A stretch of 25,616 bases of DNA from assembly GCA_964459065.1 (NCBI GenBank), contig CAYWMN010000018.1, positions 1 through 25,616 of the forward strand, written 5' to 3'. This document shows, piece after piece, positions 5,993 to 14,547 of the stretch (the stretch's first letter is position 1; every line of letters begins with the position of its first letter). The stretch comes from JAMCXS01 sp964459065 (GTDB lineage Bacteria > Acidobacteriota > Terriglobia > UBA7540). A program made the position numbers and the translations under genes. A model generated the notes under the pieces. It saw nothing but the letters and a program-made list of their open reading frames with translations. It was not told the DNA's origin and ran no database searches.

Positions 5993-8473
5993 TCAGTCGA
6001 CGATGGAAAATTCCAGCTTGTTGGCAGCCGGGTCGATGCGGTCCAGGCGGACGCGAGTGCGGTCGCCCAGGTAATAAGCGTGGCTGGTGCGCCGGCCCAC
6101 CACCGCGCGCAGGCTTTCGCGGTAAACGTACCGGTCGTCTTCCAGGCTATCGAGAGGCACAAAACCTTCCACGAATAAATCCATGAGTTCGACAAAGATT
6201 CCGTGCTTGGTAAGAGAAATAATCAGAGCGTCAAACTCGTTCCCCAGGTGCCGGGCCATGAAGGCGATTTTCTTCAGTTCCAATAATTCGCGCTCGGCGT
6301 CCTGGGCGCGCCGCTCGGCTTCGGAGGTCTCAAGGCCCAGAGCGCGCAGCTCTTCCAGGCTGACGGGACCGGGAACGGCCTTTTGAGAATGAGCCGGACG
6401 GCCGGCGGCTTTTCGAGTTCCCGCAGGCTTGGCGCCCCGAGCGCGGCCCGCCAGCGCAGCCTTCAGGATGCGATGCACGATCAGGTCGGGATAGCGGCGG
6501 ATGGGCGAGGTGAAATGCGTGTAATTCCGGGCCGCCAGCGCGAAGTGTCCCAGGTTTTCTTCCGCGTAGCGGGCCTGCTTGAGCGAGCGAAGCATCAGGT
6601 AAGAGAGGATGCGCTCCTCGGGCTTGCCCTCCAGGCGCTGGGTCAGGCGCTGATAATGCCGGGGCGTGATTTCGAGGTCCACCTTTTCCAGGCGCTCGTG
6701 CGATTCGCCGTGGCGCCGGCGCTCGTCCCGCATGTGGACGGGCAAGCGCGTGGCCGAAGGCAGCTTGATGCCCAGCGAGTAGCCGAAGGTTGCGGCGATC
6801 TGCTCGAACTCCAGAACCTTTTGCGCGGCGGGCTTTTCATGCACGCGATGGAGCGAATCGAAACCTTTGTGTTCCAGGTAGCCGGCCACGGCTTCATTGG
6901 CGGCCAGCATGAATTCCTCAATGATGCGGTGCGCCGTGTTGCGCTCGGAGCGCGTGATGCTGGTCATCCTTCCGAACTCATCGAACTCGATTTCCGGCTC
7001 CGGCAGGTCAAAGTCAATCGAACCCCGGCGCTTGCGATGTTGGGTCAGAAGGGCGGCCAGCTCCTCCATCAATTTGAAATGGGGAACCAGCGCCTGATAT
7101 TTGCTGCAGGCGGCGGGTTCGCCCGCCAGAATGTCGCGGACCGCCGTGTAGGTCATGCGCTCGGCGCTGTGGATGATGCCGGGAACCAGCTTGGTGCGGA
7201 CGGTGCGGCCCGTGGAATCGATTTCCATCAGGGCCGACATCACCAGGCGGTCGGCATACGGGTTGAGGCTGCAAATGCCGTTTGAAAGCTCCAGCGGCAG
7301 CATGGGAACCGCGCGGTCAGGGAAATAGACGGAATTGCCGCGCAGCCGCGCCTCGCGGTCGAGCGCCGTGCCGGAGCGTACGTAGTGGCTGACGTCGGCG
7401 ATGTGAACCTGCAGCAGGTAGCGGCCGTTCGCCCGGCGTTCGACGTAAACCGCATCGTCAAAATCCTTGGCGCTTTCGCCGTCGATCGTGACGACGGGCA
7501 GGGAACGNNNNNNNNNNNNNNNNNNNNNNNNNNNNNNNNNNNNNNNNNNNNNNNNNNNNNNNNNNNNNNNNNNNNNNNNNNNNNNNNNNNNNNNNNNNNN
7601 NNNNNNNTCGCGGCGGCCCAGAATTTCAATCACCCGGCCGCGCGGCTGGACGCCGGGCCGGGGGAATTCGGTAAGCTCCACGTCCACAACCATCCCATCC
7701 ATCTCGCGAATGGCGGCCTTGCGCCGCGCGCGCGTGCCCGAAGCCTTGCCCCCGGATTCTCCGCCGAATTGCCGGTGCCGGGCCGGGCCCGCGGGCGGAC
7801 GTTCGTGCCCTGCCGGAATGAGAATCTCGTGCTGGATTCGCCGGTCAAACGGAACCACATAACAGGAAGGGCTGGCGGCGCGAAACTCGCCCACTACGGT
7901 CTTCTGCGCGTGCTCGATGACGCGCAACACGCGGCCTTCCACGCGGTTGCCGGACGGCTGGCGGCGGGAAAAGCTCGAGCGCCAGTCGGGCCGCGAGCGC
8001 ACCACCTGCACCTCCACGCGGTCACCGTGCAGGGCCGGGCCCGAGGCTTTGGGAGGAATAAAAATGTCCTGGTCGGTTTCCGGCAAAGGCTTATCCGGAA
8101 CCACAAAGCCGTAACCGTCGCGATGCCCCACCAGGCGGCCCGTGACCAGGTTGCCGGCGGGCGCGGCCGCAACAGGTTGCAGCTTCCGCTCCGGGGGTTT
8201 CCGGCGGCCCGGCTTGCCGGCACTGGCGGGGGCGGGGCGCGGTTTGCCGCCAGGCGCTCCCCGCGCGCGGCGCGGAACCGGCAGCGCAAAATGGCTCTTT
8301 TTTGACTCCCGGATTTTGCGCGACTTCGCAAGCTTATGGAGCAGCTGTTTCAGCTCGCGCGCCCGGCTCGAGCGCAGGCGCAGCGCCCGGACAAGCTCCG
8401 GGACGCGGAACTCCTTTGCAGGGTTCTGGCGGAAAACCTCGAGAACGTCCTGGGCGGTTAAAGGTTTCGGCAT
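5993..8473 (-). CDS. rnr: Ribonuclease R (contains assembly gap)
   Basis: RNase R is a processive 3'-5' exoribonuclease that degrades structured RNA. The order of parts is clear: an N-terminal winged-helix region (about 1-65), a basic Pro/Arg-rich linker, a cold-shock domain (from about 105), the RNB catalytic domain with TIDGESAKDFDDAV holding the four metal-binding aspartates, HFTSPIRRYPDL further on, and a C-terminal S1 domain (about 745-826). ATG 8473 has AGGA at 5-nt spacing. Residues about 289-323 are unknown because of 100 N. Family spacing between the EILG end of the cold-shock region and the TIDGE motif suggests more missing residues than the placeholder allows. The frame matches on both sides, so the gene is probably intact. 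Confidence 0.93.
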   Translation of the reverse strand: MPKPLTAQDVLEVFRQNPAKEFRVPELVRALRLRSSRARELKQLLHKLAKSRKIRESKKSHFALPVPRRARGAPGGKPRPAPASAGKPGRRKPPERKLQPVAAAPAGNLVTGRLVGHRDGYGFVVPDKPLPETDQDIFIPPKASGPALHGDRVEVQVVRSRPDWRSSFSRRQPSGNRVEGRVLRVIEHAQKTVVGEFRAASPSCYVVPFDRRIQHEILIPAGHERPPAGPARHRQFGGESGGKASGTRARRKAAIREMDGMVVDVELTEFPRPGVQPRGRVIEILGRRXXXXXXXXXXXXXXXXXXXXXXXXXXXXXXXXXXRSLPVVTIDGESAKDFDDAVYVERRANGRYLLQVHIADVSHYVRSGTALDREARLRGNSVYFPDRAVPMLPLELSNGICSLNPYADRLVMSALMEIDSTGRTVRTKLVPGIIHSAERMTYTAVRDILAGEPAACSKYQALVPHFKLMEELAALLTQHRKRRGSIDFDLPEPEIEFDEFGRMTSITRSERNTAHRIIEEFMLAANEAVAGYLEHKGFDSLHRVHEKPAAQKVLEFEQIAATFGYSLGIKLPSATRLPVHMRDERRRHGESHERLEKVDLEITPRHYQRLTQRLEGKPEERILSYLMLRSLKQARYAEENLGHFALAARNYTHFTSPIRRYPDLIVHRILKAALAGRARGAKPAGTRKAAGRPAHSQKAVPGPVSLEELRALGLETSEAERRAQDAERELLELKKIAFMARHLGNEFDALIISLTKHGIFVELMDLFVEGFVPLDSLEDDRYVYRESLRAVVGRRTSHAYYLGDRTRVRLDRIDPAANKLEFSIVD
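7508..7607. other. Assembly gap of 100 N inside rnr
   Basis: Exactly 100 undetermined bases, the usual placeholder for a scaffold join of unknown length. The frame of rnr continues across it, implying a real gap length of 1 modulo 3 if the gene is intact. Confidence 0.98.
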
Positions 8474-8616
8474 CCGATTCCTGAGCGCGGGCGGCGCCGG
8501 ACTTCACCCCGGAACAACGGCGCTACTCGCAGTGCAGCCATGACTTCCACCCCAGCTTAACACCGCCCGATGCGTTTGGCGCCGGGATTATGGCTCTGCG
8601 GCAAAGTGGACGTTCA

Positions 8617-8633
8617 GGCGGCACCATGCCGCC
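8617..8633 (-). other. Short perfect hairpin after the MFS gene
   Basis: GGCGGCA and TGCCGCC form a 7-bp stem with a CCA loop, 22 nt after the MFS stop codon on the minus strand. No T-run follows, so it may only slow transcription or protect the transcript end. Confidence 0.35.
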
Positions 8634-8655
8634 ATCGGTCCCGATTGACGCCGCG

Positions 8656-9828
8656 TCACGCTTCGGCTGAATCCTTCCGGGCGGCGGGGGCGAAGAAGCG
8701 GAAGTAGAGATAGATGTTGGCGGCCATGGCGGCGAAGTAGATGCAGAAGGGCAGCGCGATTTCAGAAATTTCAAACAGGTAGCCGGTGAGCATGATGCCG
8801 CCCGAGGAGGCTCCCAGGCGCGCCACCTGGTTGATGCCCATGGCGCGGCCGAGTTCGTCCTGCTTGATCATTTCCGTAAAAGCGGTGCGCTGCACGGGAA
8901 CCGCCATCACGCGCAGCGCGGGGGTCACCAGATAGATGGCCAGCGCAATCACCAGGAACCCGGAGAAGGGAAGCAGCAGCAGGAGCGCCATGCCCAGGCC
9001 GCGCGTGATCGCGATGCTTTTGACAAAACCCCAGCGCCGCTCCAGGCGCGGCGCGGCCAATAGCGCAAACGCCGCCAGCATCCCGCTCGCAAACGCGTAG
9101 ACGCCCATCTGCGATTTCGGAACGTGAAAGACAATCACGAAAAAGGGGATCAGGAAGGGAACAACCAGGCCCTGCGTAAACCCGTTGAGGATGCCGGTGA
9201 GGGTGAACTTGCCGATCACCAGCTTGCTGTGCAGCCGGCGGATGTTGCCGCGCACCTTTTCGGTCTTCAGAAAAAAGATCGGCGCCAGGCCTACGCCGGA
9301 GATGATGGTGGCGGCCACAAACAGTTCATGAACTTCAAAGAACTTGGCTCCCAGCGCTCCAAAGGCCGCGAACATGCCGCTCAGGAACGTCAGGATGGAA
9401 TAATAGGATGTGCGGTTTTCCGGCGTGGTCAGGTCCGCGATGACGGCGTTCTGGATGGGCTGCGCCGCCCCGCCCACGCCGCCGCCCATCAGCGACCCGG
9501 TGGCCGAGTAGCCGCCCAGAATGCAGGCGGCAAACAAAGGCGCCAGGTGGCTTGAAAGGCAGACGATGCCGGCGCTGACCGGCAACATCAGGCCCGCGAG
9601 AAAAAGCGTTCTGCCCCGCCCCCAGACATCGGTCAAAAATCCCGCCAGCAGGCTGAAGCCCGCCGTGGCGATGGCGGCGGAAGTGTAAAGCAGACCCAGC
9701 TTGAGAGCGCCGTAATGGCGCGTGGTAAGCACCAGGTACGGAAAGGCAATGGTGATCATGCCCGCCGCGATGCTGCGCGAGGTGCGAAAAAGCACCAGAA
9801 GGACGATCTGTCCGAAGTCGTCTTTCAT
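8656..9828 (-). CDS. Major facilitator superfamily transporter
   Basis: This 390-residue, strongly hydrophobic protein shows about 10-12 predicted membrane helices. A DVWGRGRT loop between helices 2 and 3 corresponds to the MFS signature motif (D-x-x-G-R-R/K), and the LERRWG loop is its counterpart in the second half. It is therefore an inner-membrane secondary carrier; the substrate cannot be read from sequence. It ends shortly before rnr and follows the glycosidase-like gene on the same strand, so uptake of a sugar or oligosaccharide is possible, but export of small molecules is equally compatible with the family. There is no obvious ribosome site before ATG 9828; the start was chosen because the first helix follows directly. 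Confidence 0.82.
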   Translation of the reverse strand: MKDDFGQIVLLVLFRTSRSIAAGMITIAFPYLVLTTRHYGALKLGLLYTSAAIATAGFSLLAGFLTDVWGRGRTLFLAGLMLPVSAGIVCLSSHLAPLFAACILGGYSATGSLMGGGVGGAAQPIQNAVIADLTTPENRTSYYSILTFLSGMFAAFGALGAKFFEVHELFVAATIISGVGLAPIFFLKTEKVRGNIRRLHSKLVIGKFTLTGILNGFTQGLVVPFLIPFFVIVFHVPKSQMGVYAFASGMLAAFALLAAPRLERRWGFVKSIAITRGLGMALLLLLPFSGFLVIALAIYLVTPALRVMAVPVQRTAFTEMIKQDELGRAMGINQVARLGASSGGIMLTGYLFEISEIALPFCIYFAAMAANIYLYFRFFAPAARKDSAEA

Positions 9829-9960
9829 GATTGATGGTAACAGGAACCCGGGCGGCGCCTTGCTCCCGGCAGACCCCGCAAGCCCGCGGCCGCATCGGGT
9901 GGACGAGCCGGCGCAAAAACAATTAGATGCTTTCGGCCCGGCGCGCTGTGCAGGAAATTT

Positions 9961-9994
9961 GCCGGGAGCCTTGAACGGGTTCAGGGCCTCCGGC
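9961..9994 (-). terminator. Candidate hairpin terminator of the glycosidase-like gene
   Basis: On the minus strand, 5 nt after the stop codon, the two arms can pair over 15 positions with two mismatches and a CCCG loop, followed by AAATTT. The stem is strong but the T-run is only three bases, so rho-independent termination is possible rather than clear. Confidence 0.4.
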
Positions 9995-9999
9995 AGCGC

Positions 10000-11937
10000 T
10001 TACACACTCTGCAAAGGACGATAGTAACGGCGGCGGAAGGAAGGCTCGCGCAGCAGCACCGCCTGGAGAAAATAGTAGACGTCGGCAAGATAACCTTCAT
10101 ACCCGCAAGGCTTGCCCGTCCAGGTGGTCCAGTCGATGCCCTCGCCGGCCTTGTTGCGGACGCCGTTCTGGAATCCGCCCGCCAGAGCCCGGCCCAGCAT
10201 GGCGCGCAAAGCGTGGTCGGCGCGCTGCGGCGTGCCCACCACATAATGCGCGGCCAGGAAGTGCAGAATCTGGCCGGCCGTGATGCCGCCGTTCATGTAT
10301 TGCTGGAAAGTGTCGGTGCCGTCGGCCCGCTTGGGACAACCGATCGCGTGCGGGGTCAGATAATCGGCGCGGCGCACCGGCACGAGCGTCGACGGAAATC
10401 CCAATTCCAGATGGGTAAATCCCACCTGGCCGATTTTTCGCCACAGGCGGTCAAGAATTTTGCGCCCCAGGGCCGGTTCCACCAGGCCGTATTCAATCGC
10501 CATGCCGTTCACCACGGGCGTGGCGTAATCGTGCAGGCGGCCGTCCCGGCTGCGCCACCAGCCCAGCCAGCCGGTTTTGCGATTGAAGAGGGTTTTCACA
10601 TAGGCGGCTTTGAGCTTGCGGGCCAGCTCCAGATAGCGGGCCTGCTGCTTGTGGCGGGCAAGTTTTGATTCGAGATCGGCCAGGCACAGCCAGGCCCGGT
10701 AGATCAGCGCGTTGGAGTAACCGTCTTTGCCGCCGCAGTTGAGAGCGTCCCACCAGCAGCAGCTGCGTTCGTGGCCGTGGAGCGTGCCGGCGTCGCCGCT
10801 CTGCAGGGCCTCTACCAGGCCGTCGCCGTCCACGTCGCGCCGGACGTAATAGTCGGCGATCGACTCCAACTGCGAAATCTTGTGAAAAACCCAGTGCAGA
10901 TCGTTGGTGGACTCGACGTAGTCCCAGGCGGCGATCAGCGGCCCGGTGTTGGCGTCGAGAAAAACCCTCCAGTCCCAGTAACCGGCCACCACGCCTTGCG
11001 GCGAGGTGCGGTCGGCAAGCCACCATTCGGCCGTCTGGCGCACCAGGGATGAGACGGGGATTCCGGCGACCGTGGGAAACCAGTAGGCCATGTCGGAGTA
11101 AAACACCAGCGACATGCTGGCCGGATCACTGATGACGTTGTTGCCCAGAACACCGGCGGGCGAGCTGTCAGGAGTCGATTGATCGCCCCATTCGGCTGTG
11201 GGTTGCCAGGCGTTGAACCAGGCGCGGCGCGCGAGCGGCCAAAGCGACGCGTCTTTGAGCCCTGGGGGAGGATCAAGGTGAACCGGCTGGAACGTAAGGC
11301 GGTAAGCAGTGGCCGCAAGCGGAAGAGGAAGGTCCAGGACCAGGTCCATGGTTCCCTGCTTGCGGTTGCCATCCAGATATCCCCTGACCACCTCGCCGCC
11401 CGAGGCTGCAACGCGCATCTGGCCGAAGTCCGGCGCACTCAGAATCCCGGGCAGGCTGAAGCTTCCATCGCCCCACCACTGGCCGGACAAAAAGGTGGTG
11501 GGCGTCAGGCGCGGATTGAAAGGGAATCGCAGCCGGATGCCGGTGATGGCGTAAAGGCCGCTGCCCGAAGAGGCAAAATCGAAGCTGAAGCCGTCGCCGG
11601 TTTGCACCACCCGCCACAAAAGTTTTAAGCCGGGCCGAACTGCGATTTCGTATCCGGTCCCCGGGCCGGAGGCGCGGCGAACCGGCAGCCGCTCGGCGGG
11701 ATGCCACCCGCCATCGGTGCGAATCTCTAAAGAAACGGCGGTCGCTTCGCGCAGCAGATTGGTGCCCGCGCGCGGGCCGCCTTCGGTATCCCAACTGAGA
11801 AAGGTAATAAGCGGCTTGGCAGGGTCTGCTTGAAGGCGAACCACCGGAGCGCCAGAGGGCGCGGCCGGAACCCCGGCTGAATCCTCGGGCGAAGCCGCAA
11901 GCCCCGTTCCGGCAATTTCCACAGAGGGGTAGTGCAT
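10000..11937 (-). CDS. Putative (alpha/alpha)6-barrel glycosidase-like enzyme, uncharacterised
   Basis: The 645-residue protein appears to have an N-terminal beta-rich half (about 30-260) and a helical half (about 270-640) reminiscent of six-hairpin glycosidases such as the GH63/GH15/MGH1-like group. Features that suggest this are the Trp-rich YWDWRVFLD segment, DVDGDGLVE (a calcium- or acid-loop-like motif seen in these enzymes), CCWWDALNCGG, QYMNGGITAG and GKPCGYEGY near the end. I cannot assign a CAZy family or name the catalytic acids; Asp of WWDA and Glu of GYEGY are candidates. No signal peptide is visible, so it is probably cytoplasmic. ATG 11937 has AAGGAG close upstream, and an extended -10 lies at 12019-12027. 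It stands between the MFS gene and phosphoketolase, which suggests intracellular breakdown of an imported glycoside. Confidence 0.65.
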   Translation of the reverse strand: MHYPSVEIAGTGLAASPEDSAGVPAAPSGAPVVRLQADPAKPLITFLSWDTEGGPRAGTNLLREATAVSLEIRTDGGWHPAERLPVRRASGPGTGYEIAVRPGLKLLWRVVQTGDGFSFDFASSGSGLYAITGIRLRFPFNPRLTPTTFLSGQWWGDGSFSLPGILSAPDFGQMRVAASGGEVVRGYLDGNRKQGTMDLVLDLPLPLAATAYRLTFQPVHLDPPPGLKDASLWPLARRAWFNAWQPTAEWGDQSTPDSSPAGVLGNNVISDPASMSLVFYSDMAYWFPTVAGIPVSSLVRQTAEWWLADRTSPQGVVAGYWDWRVFLDANTGPLIAAWDYVESTNDLHWVFHKISQLESIADYYVRRDVDGDGLVEALQSGDAGTLHGHERSCCWWDALNCGGKDGYSNALIYRAWLCLADLESKLARHKQQARYLELARKLKAAYVKTLFNRKTGWLGWWRSRDGRLHDYATPVVNGMAIEYGLVEPALGRKILDRLWRKIGQVGFTHLELGFPSTLVPVRRADYLTPHAIGCPKRADGTDTFQQYMNGGITAGQILHFLAAHYVVGTPQRADHALRAMLGRALAGGFQNGVRNKAGEGIDWTTWTGKPCGYEGYLADVYYFLQAVLLREPSFRRRYYRPLQSV

Positions 11938-12018
11938 TTTTCTCCTTTAAGCGCCCGGCGCAAAGTTCGGGGGGTGAGGAAAAGCGCTTCACCACCGCGC
12001 AAGCCGCGCGAACAGCGC

Positions 12019-12027
12019 ATCATATCA
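12019..12027 (-). promoter_or_regulatory. Extended -10 promoter candidate for the glycosidase-like gene
   Basis: The minus strand reads TGATATGAT, an extended -10 (TGn plus TATGAT). No recognisable -35 is present 17 nt upstream. The leader to ATG 11937 would be about 75 nt. Confidence 0.4.
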
Positions 12028-12059
12028 CACGGAGCCTGGCGGGCTTTCGCCAGCCGCCC

Positions 12060-14465
12060 TCAGTAGGGCCACTTCCAGTTGCACACCTCCGGCATGTCTT
12101 CGCCGTAGCGCGCGATGTAGTGCTTGTGCTCGATTAGCTTGTTGCGCAGGTGCTGCTTGAAGTGCGCGCCGATGCGCTGGAGGCGAGGCACCCGGTCCAC
12201 CACGTCACCGGCCAGATGGAAACGGTCAAGATCGTTGAGCACCGCCATATCGAAGTGCGTGGTGGTGGTCCCTTCTTCCTTGTAGCCGCGGACGTGAAGG
12301 TTCTTGTGATTCGTGCGCCGGTAGGTGAGGCGGTGAATCAGCCAGGGATAACCGTGATAGGCAAAGATGATGGGTTTGTCGGTGGTGAACAGAATGTCAA
12401 AGTCGCGGTCCGCGAGGCCGTGCGGATGCTCGGTGGAAGGCTGCAGCGTCATCAAATCCACCACGTTGATCACGCGAATCTTGAGATCCTTGAAGTGCTG
12501 CCGGAGCAGGTCCACGGCGGCCAGAGTTTCCAGCGTGGGAACGTCGCCCGAGCAGGCCATCACTACGTCCGGTTCACCCGCCTGATCATTGCTGGCCCAG
12601 CTCCAGATGCCGATGCCGGCCGTGCAATGCTGGACGGCCGATTCCATATCGAGCCATTGCAGCGAAGGCTGCTTGCCGGCCACGACGACGTTGACGTAAT
12701 GGCGGCTGCGCAGGCAATGGTCCGCGACGGAAAGCAGGGTGTTGGCGTCGGGAGGCAGATAGACGCGGACGATATCCGCCTTCTTGTTGACCACGTGGTC
12801 GATGAAGCCCGGGTCCTGATGGCTGAAACCGTTGTGATCCTGCCGCCAGACGTGCGAGGTGAGCAGGTAATTGAGTGAAGCGATGCGGCGCCGCCAGGGG
12901 ATGTTGCGCGTGACCTTCAGCCATTTGGCGTGCTGGTTGAACATGGAATCGATGATGTGAATGAACGCCTCGTAGCAGGAGAAGAAACCGTGGCGGCCGG
13001 TGAGCAGGTAACCTTCCAGCCATCCCTGGCACATGTGCTCGCTGAGCATCTCCATCACGCGGCCCTGGGGCGAGAGGTGATCGTCGGTGGGCAGCACGTC
13101 CTGCATGAAGGTCTTGTCCGTCTCCTCGAACAGGGCGCTCAACCGATTGGAATTGGTTTCGTCCGGGCCCATCACCCGAAAGTTTCGGGTTGTCTCGTTC
13201 AACTTCATCACGTCGCGCAGAAAGCGGCCCATGATGCGCGTGGCTTCGGCGACCACGTTACCGGGCTTCGCCACGGTCACGGCGTAATCGTGAAAGTCCG
13301 GCATCACCAGGTCCTTGAGCAGAATGCCGCCATTGGCGTGAGGATTGGCGCCCATGCGCCGGTCGCCTTCCGGAGCCAGCTCGGCCAGCTCCGAGATCAG
13401 CCGGCCGTCTTTGCCAAAAAGTTCCTGAGGCTTGTAGCTCTTCATCCACTCTTCCAGCAACTTCAAGTGCCGGGGGTTGGTGGCGGTTTCGGCCAGCGGC
13501 ACCTGGTGCGCGCGGTAGGTTCCTTCCACCTGCTTCCCATCCACCTTTTTGGGGCCGGTCCAGCCTTTGGGCGAACGCAGGATGATCATCGGCCAGACGG
13601 GACGCGTGGCTTTGCCGTTGCTGCGCGCCTCCTGCTGGATGGCGTGGATTTCTTCCACCACCGCGTCCAGCGTGCCCGCCATCAACTGGTGCATCGCTTT
13701 CGGCTCGCTGCCTTCCACAAAGTAGGTCTTGTAGCCGTAGCCCCGGAACAGGTCCGTCAGCTCTTCATCGCTGAGCCGGCCGAGGATCGTCGGGTTGTTG
13801 ATCTTGTAGCCGTTCAGGTGAAGGATGGGCAGGACGGCTCCGTCGCGAACGGGATTCAGAAACTTATTGGAATGCCAGCTAGTGGCGAGCGGCCCCGTTT
13901 CCGCTTCGCCGTCGCCCACCACGCAGCACACCAGCAGGTCCGGATTATCGAAAGCCGCGCCATAGGCATGGGCGACCGAGTAACCCAGCTCGCCGCCTTC
14001 GTGAATCGACCCCGGAGTCTCCGGCGCCGCGTGGCTGGGAATACCGCCGGGAAAGGAAAACTGCTTGAACAGTTTCCGGATGCCCTCGGCGTTTTGGGGG
14101 ATATTGGGATAAAGCTCGCTGTAGGTGCCTTCCAGATAGGTGTTGGCCACCAGCCCGGGACCGCCGTGGCCCGGCCCGGTAATGTAAATCGCGTTGAGAT
14201 CGTATTTTTTGATAAGCCGGTTGAAGTGAACGTAGATAAAGTTCAATCCCGGCGTGGTGCCCCAGTGGCCGAGCAAGCGCCGCTTGACGTGCTCCTTTTT
14301 GAGCGGCTTGCGGAGCAACGGGTTCTCAAGAAGGTAGATCTGGCCGACCGAAAGATAGTTGGCTGCGCGCCAGTAGGCATTCATTTTGCGCAGCTCATCG
14401 GAGGAAAGGGGGCTGGGCGCGATCCCGGCCCGTTCGCGGATCTTGGGGTTGGTTCGAGTTGCCAT
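12060..14465 (-). CDS. xfp: Phosphoketolase (xylulose-5-phosphate / fructose-6-phosphate)
   Basis: Phosphoketolase is a thiamine-diphosphate enzyme that splits xylulose 5-phosphate (or fructose 6-phosphate) with phosphate into acetyl phosphate and glyceraldehyde 3-phosphate (or erythrose 4-phosphate). The 801-residue length is typical. Family motifs are visible: GPGHGGPG (97-104), SIHEGGELGYS (153-163) and the cofactor-binding GDGEAETGPL (184-193). ATG 14465 has GGAG with 8-nt spacing. A TAGAAT hexamer at 14523-14528 gives it its own promoter candidate after the fucosidase stop. No acetate kinase or phosphotransacetylase is nearby to use the acetyl phosphate, so those steps must be encoded elsewhere. 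Sugar preference cannot be told from sequence by eye. Confidence 0.96.
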   Translation of the reverse strand: MATRTNPKIRERAGIAPSPLSSDELRKMNAYWRAANYLSVGQIYLLENPLLRKPLKKEHVKRRLLGHWGTTPGLNFIYVHFNRLIKKYDLNAIYITGPGHGGPGLVANTYLEGTYSELYPNIPQNAEGIRKLFKQFSFPGGIPSHAAPETPGSIHEGGELGYSVAHAYGAAFDNPDLLVCCVVGDGEAETGPLATSWHSNKFLNPVRDGAVLPILHLNGYKINNPTILGRLSDEELTDLFRGYGYKTYFVEGSEPKAMHQLMAGTLDAVVEEIHAIQQEARSNGKATRPVWPMIILRSPKGWTGPKKVDGKQVEGTYRAHQVPLAETATNPRHLKLLEEWMKSYKPQELFGKDGRLISELAELAPEGDRRMGANPHANGGILLKDLVMPDFHDYAVTVAKPGNVVAEATRIMGRFLRDVMKLNETTRNFRVMGPDETNSNRLSALFEETDKTFMQDVLPTDDHLSPQGRVMEMLSEHMCQGWLEGYLLTGRHGFFSCYEAFIHIIDSMFNQHAKWLKVTRNIPWRRRIASLNYLLTSHVWRQDHNGFSHQDPGFIDHVVNKKADIVRVYLPPDANTLLSVADHCLRSRHYVNVVVAGKQPSLQWLDMESAVQHCTAGIGIWSWASNDQAGEPDVVMACSGDVPTLETLAAVDLLRQHFKDLKIRVINVVDLMTLQPSTEHPHGLADRDFDILFTTDKPIIFAYHGYPWLIHRLTYRRTNHKNLHVRGYKEEGTTTTHFDMAVLNDLDRFHLAGDVVDRVPRLQRIGAHFKQHLRNKLIEHKHYIARYGEDMPEVCNWKWPY

Positions 14466-14522
14466 GGAACTTTCTCCTTTCGTTGGATTGGCGCCTCCAC
14501 GGCCGTCAATGGGTCTACAGAA

Positions 14523-14528
14523 ATTCTA
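14523..14528 (-). promoter_or_regulatory. -10 candidate (TAGAAT) for phosphoketolase
   Basis: TAGAAT on the minus strand lies 20 nt after the fucosidase stop codon, with a weak CTGAAG 17 nt upstream as a possible -35. The phosphoketolase leader would be about 52 nt. Confidence 0.4.
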
Positions 14529-14547
14529 TTACAAATGCCGGGCGGCT

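Noticed and set aside
5860..6195. N-terminal extension of the DUF4097 frame
   Set aside because: It overlaps the 3' end of rnr, has a Trp/Ala/Arg-rich composition without any domain pattern, and ATG 5859 fits the family better.
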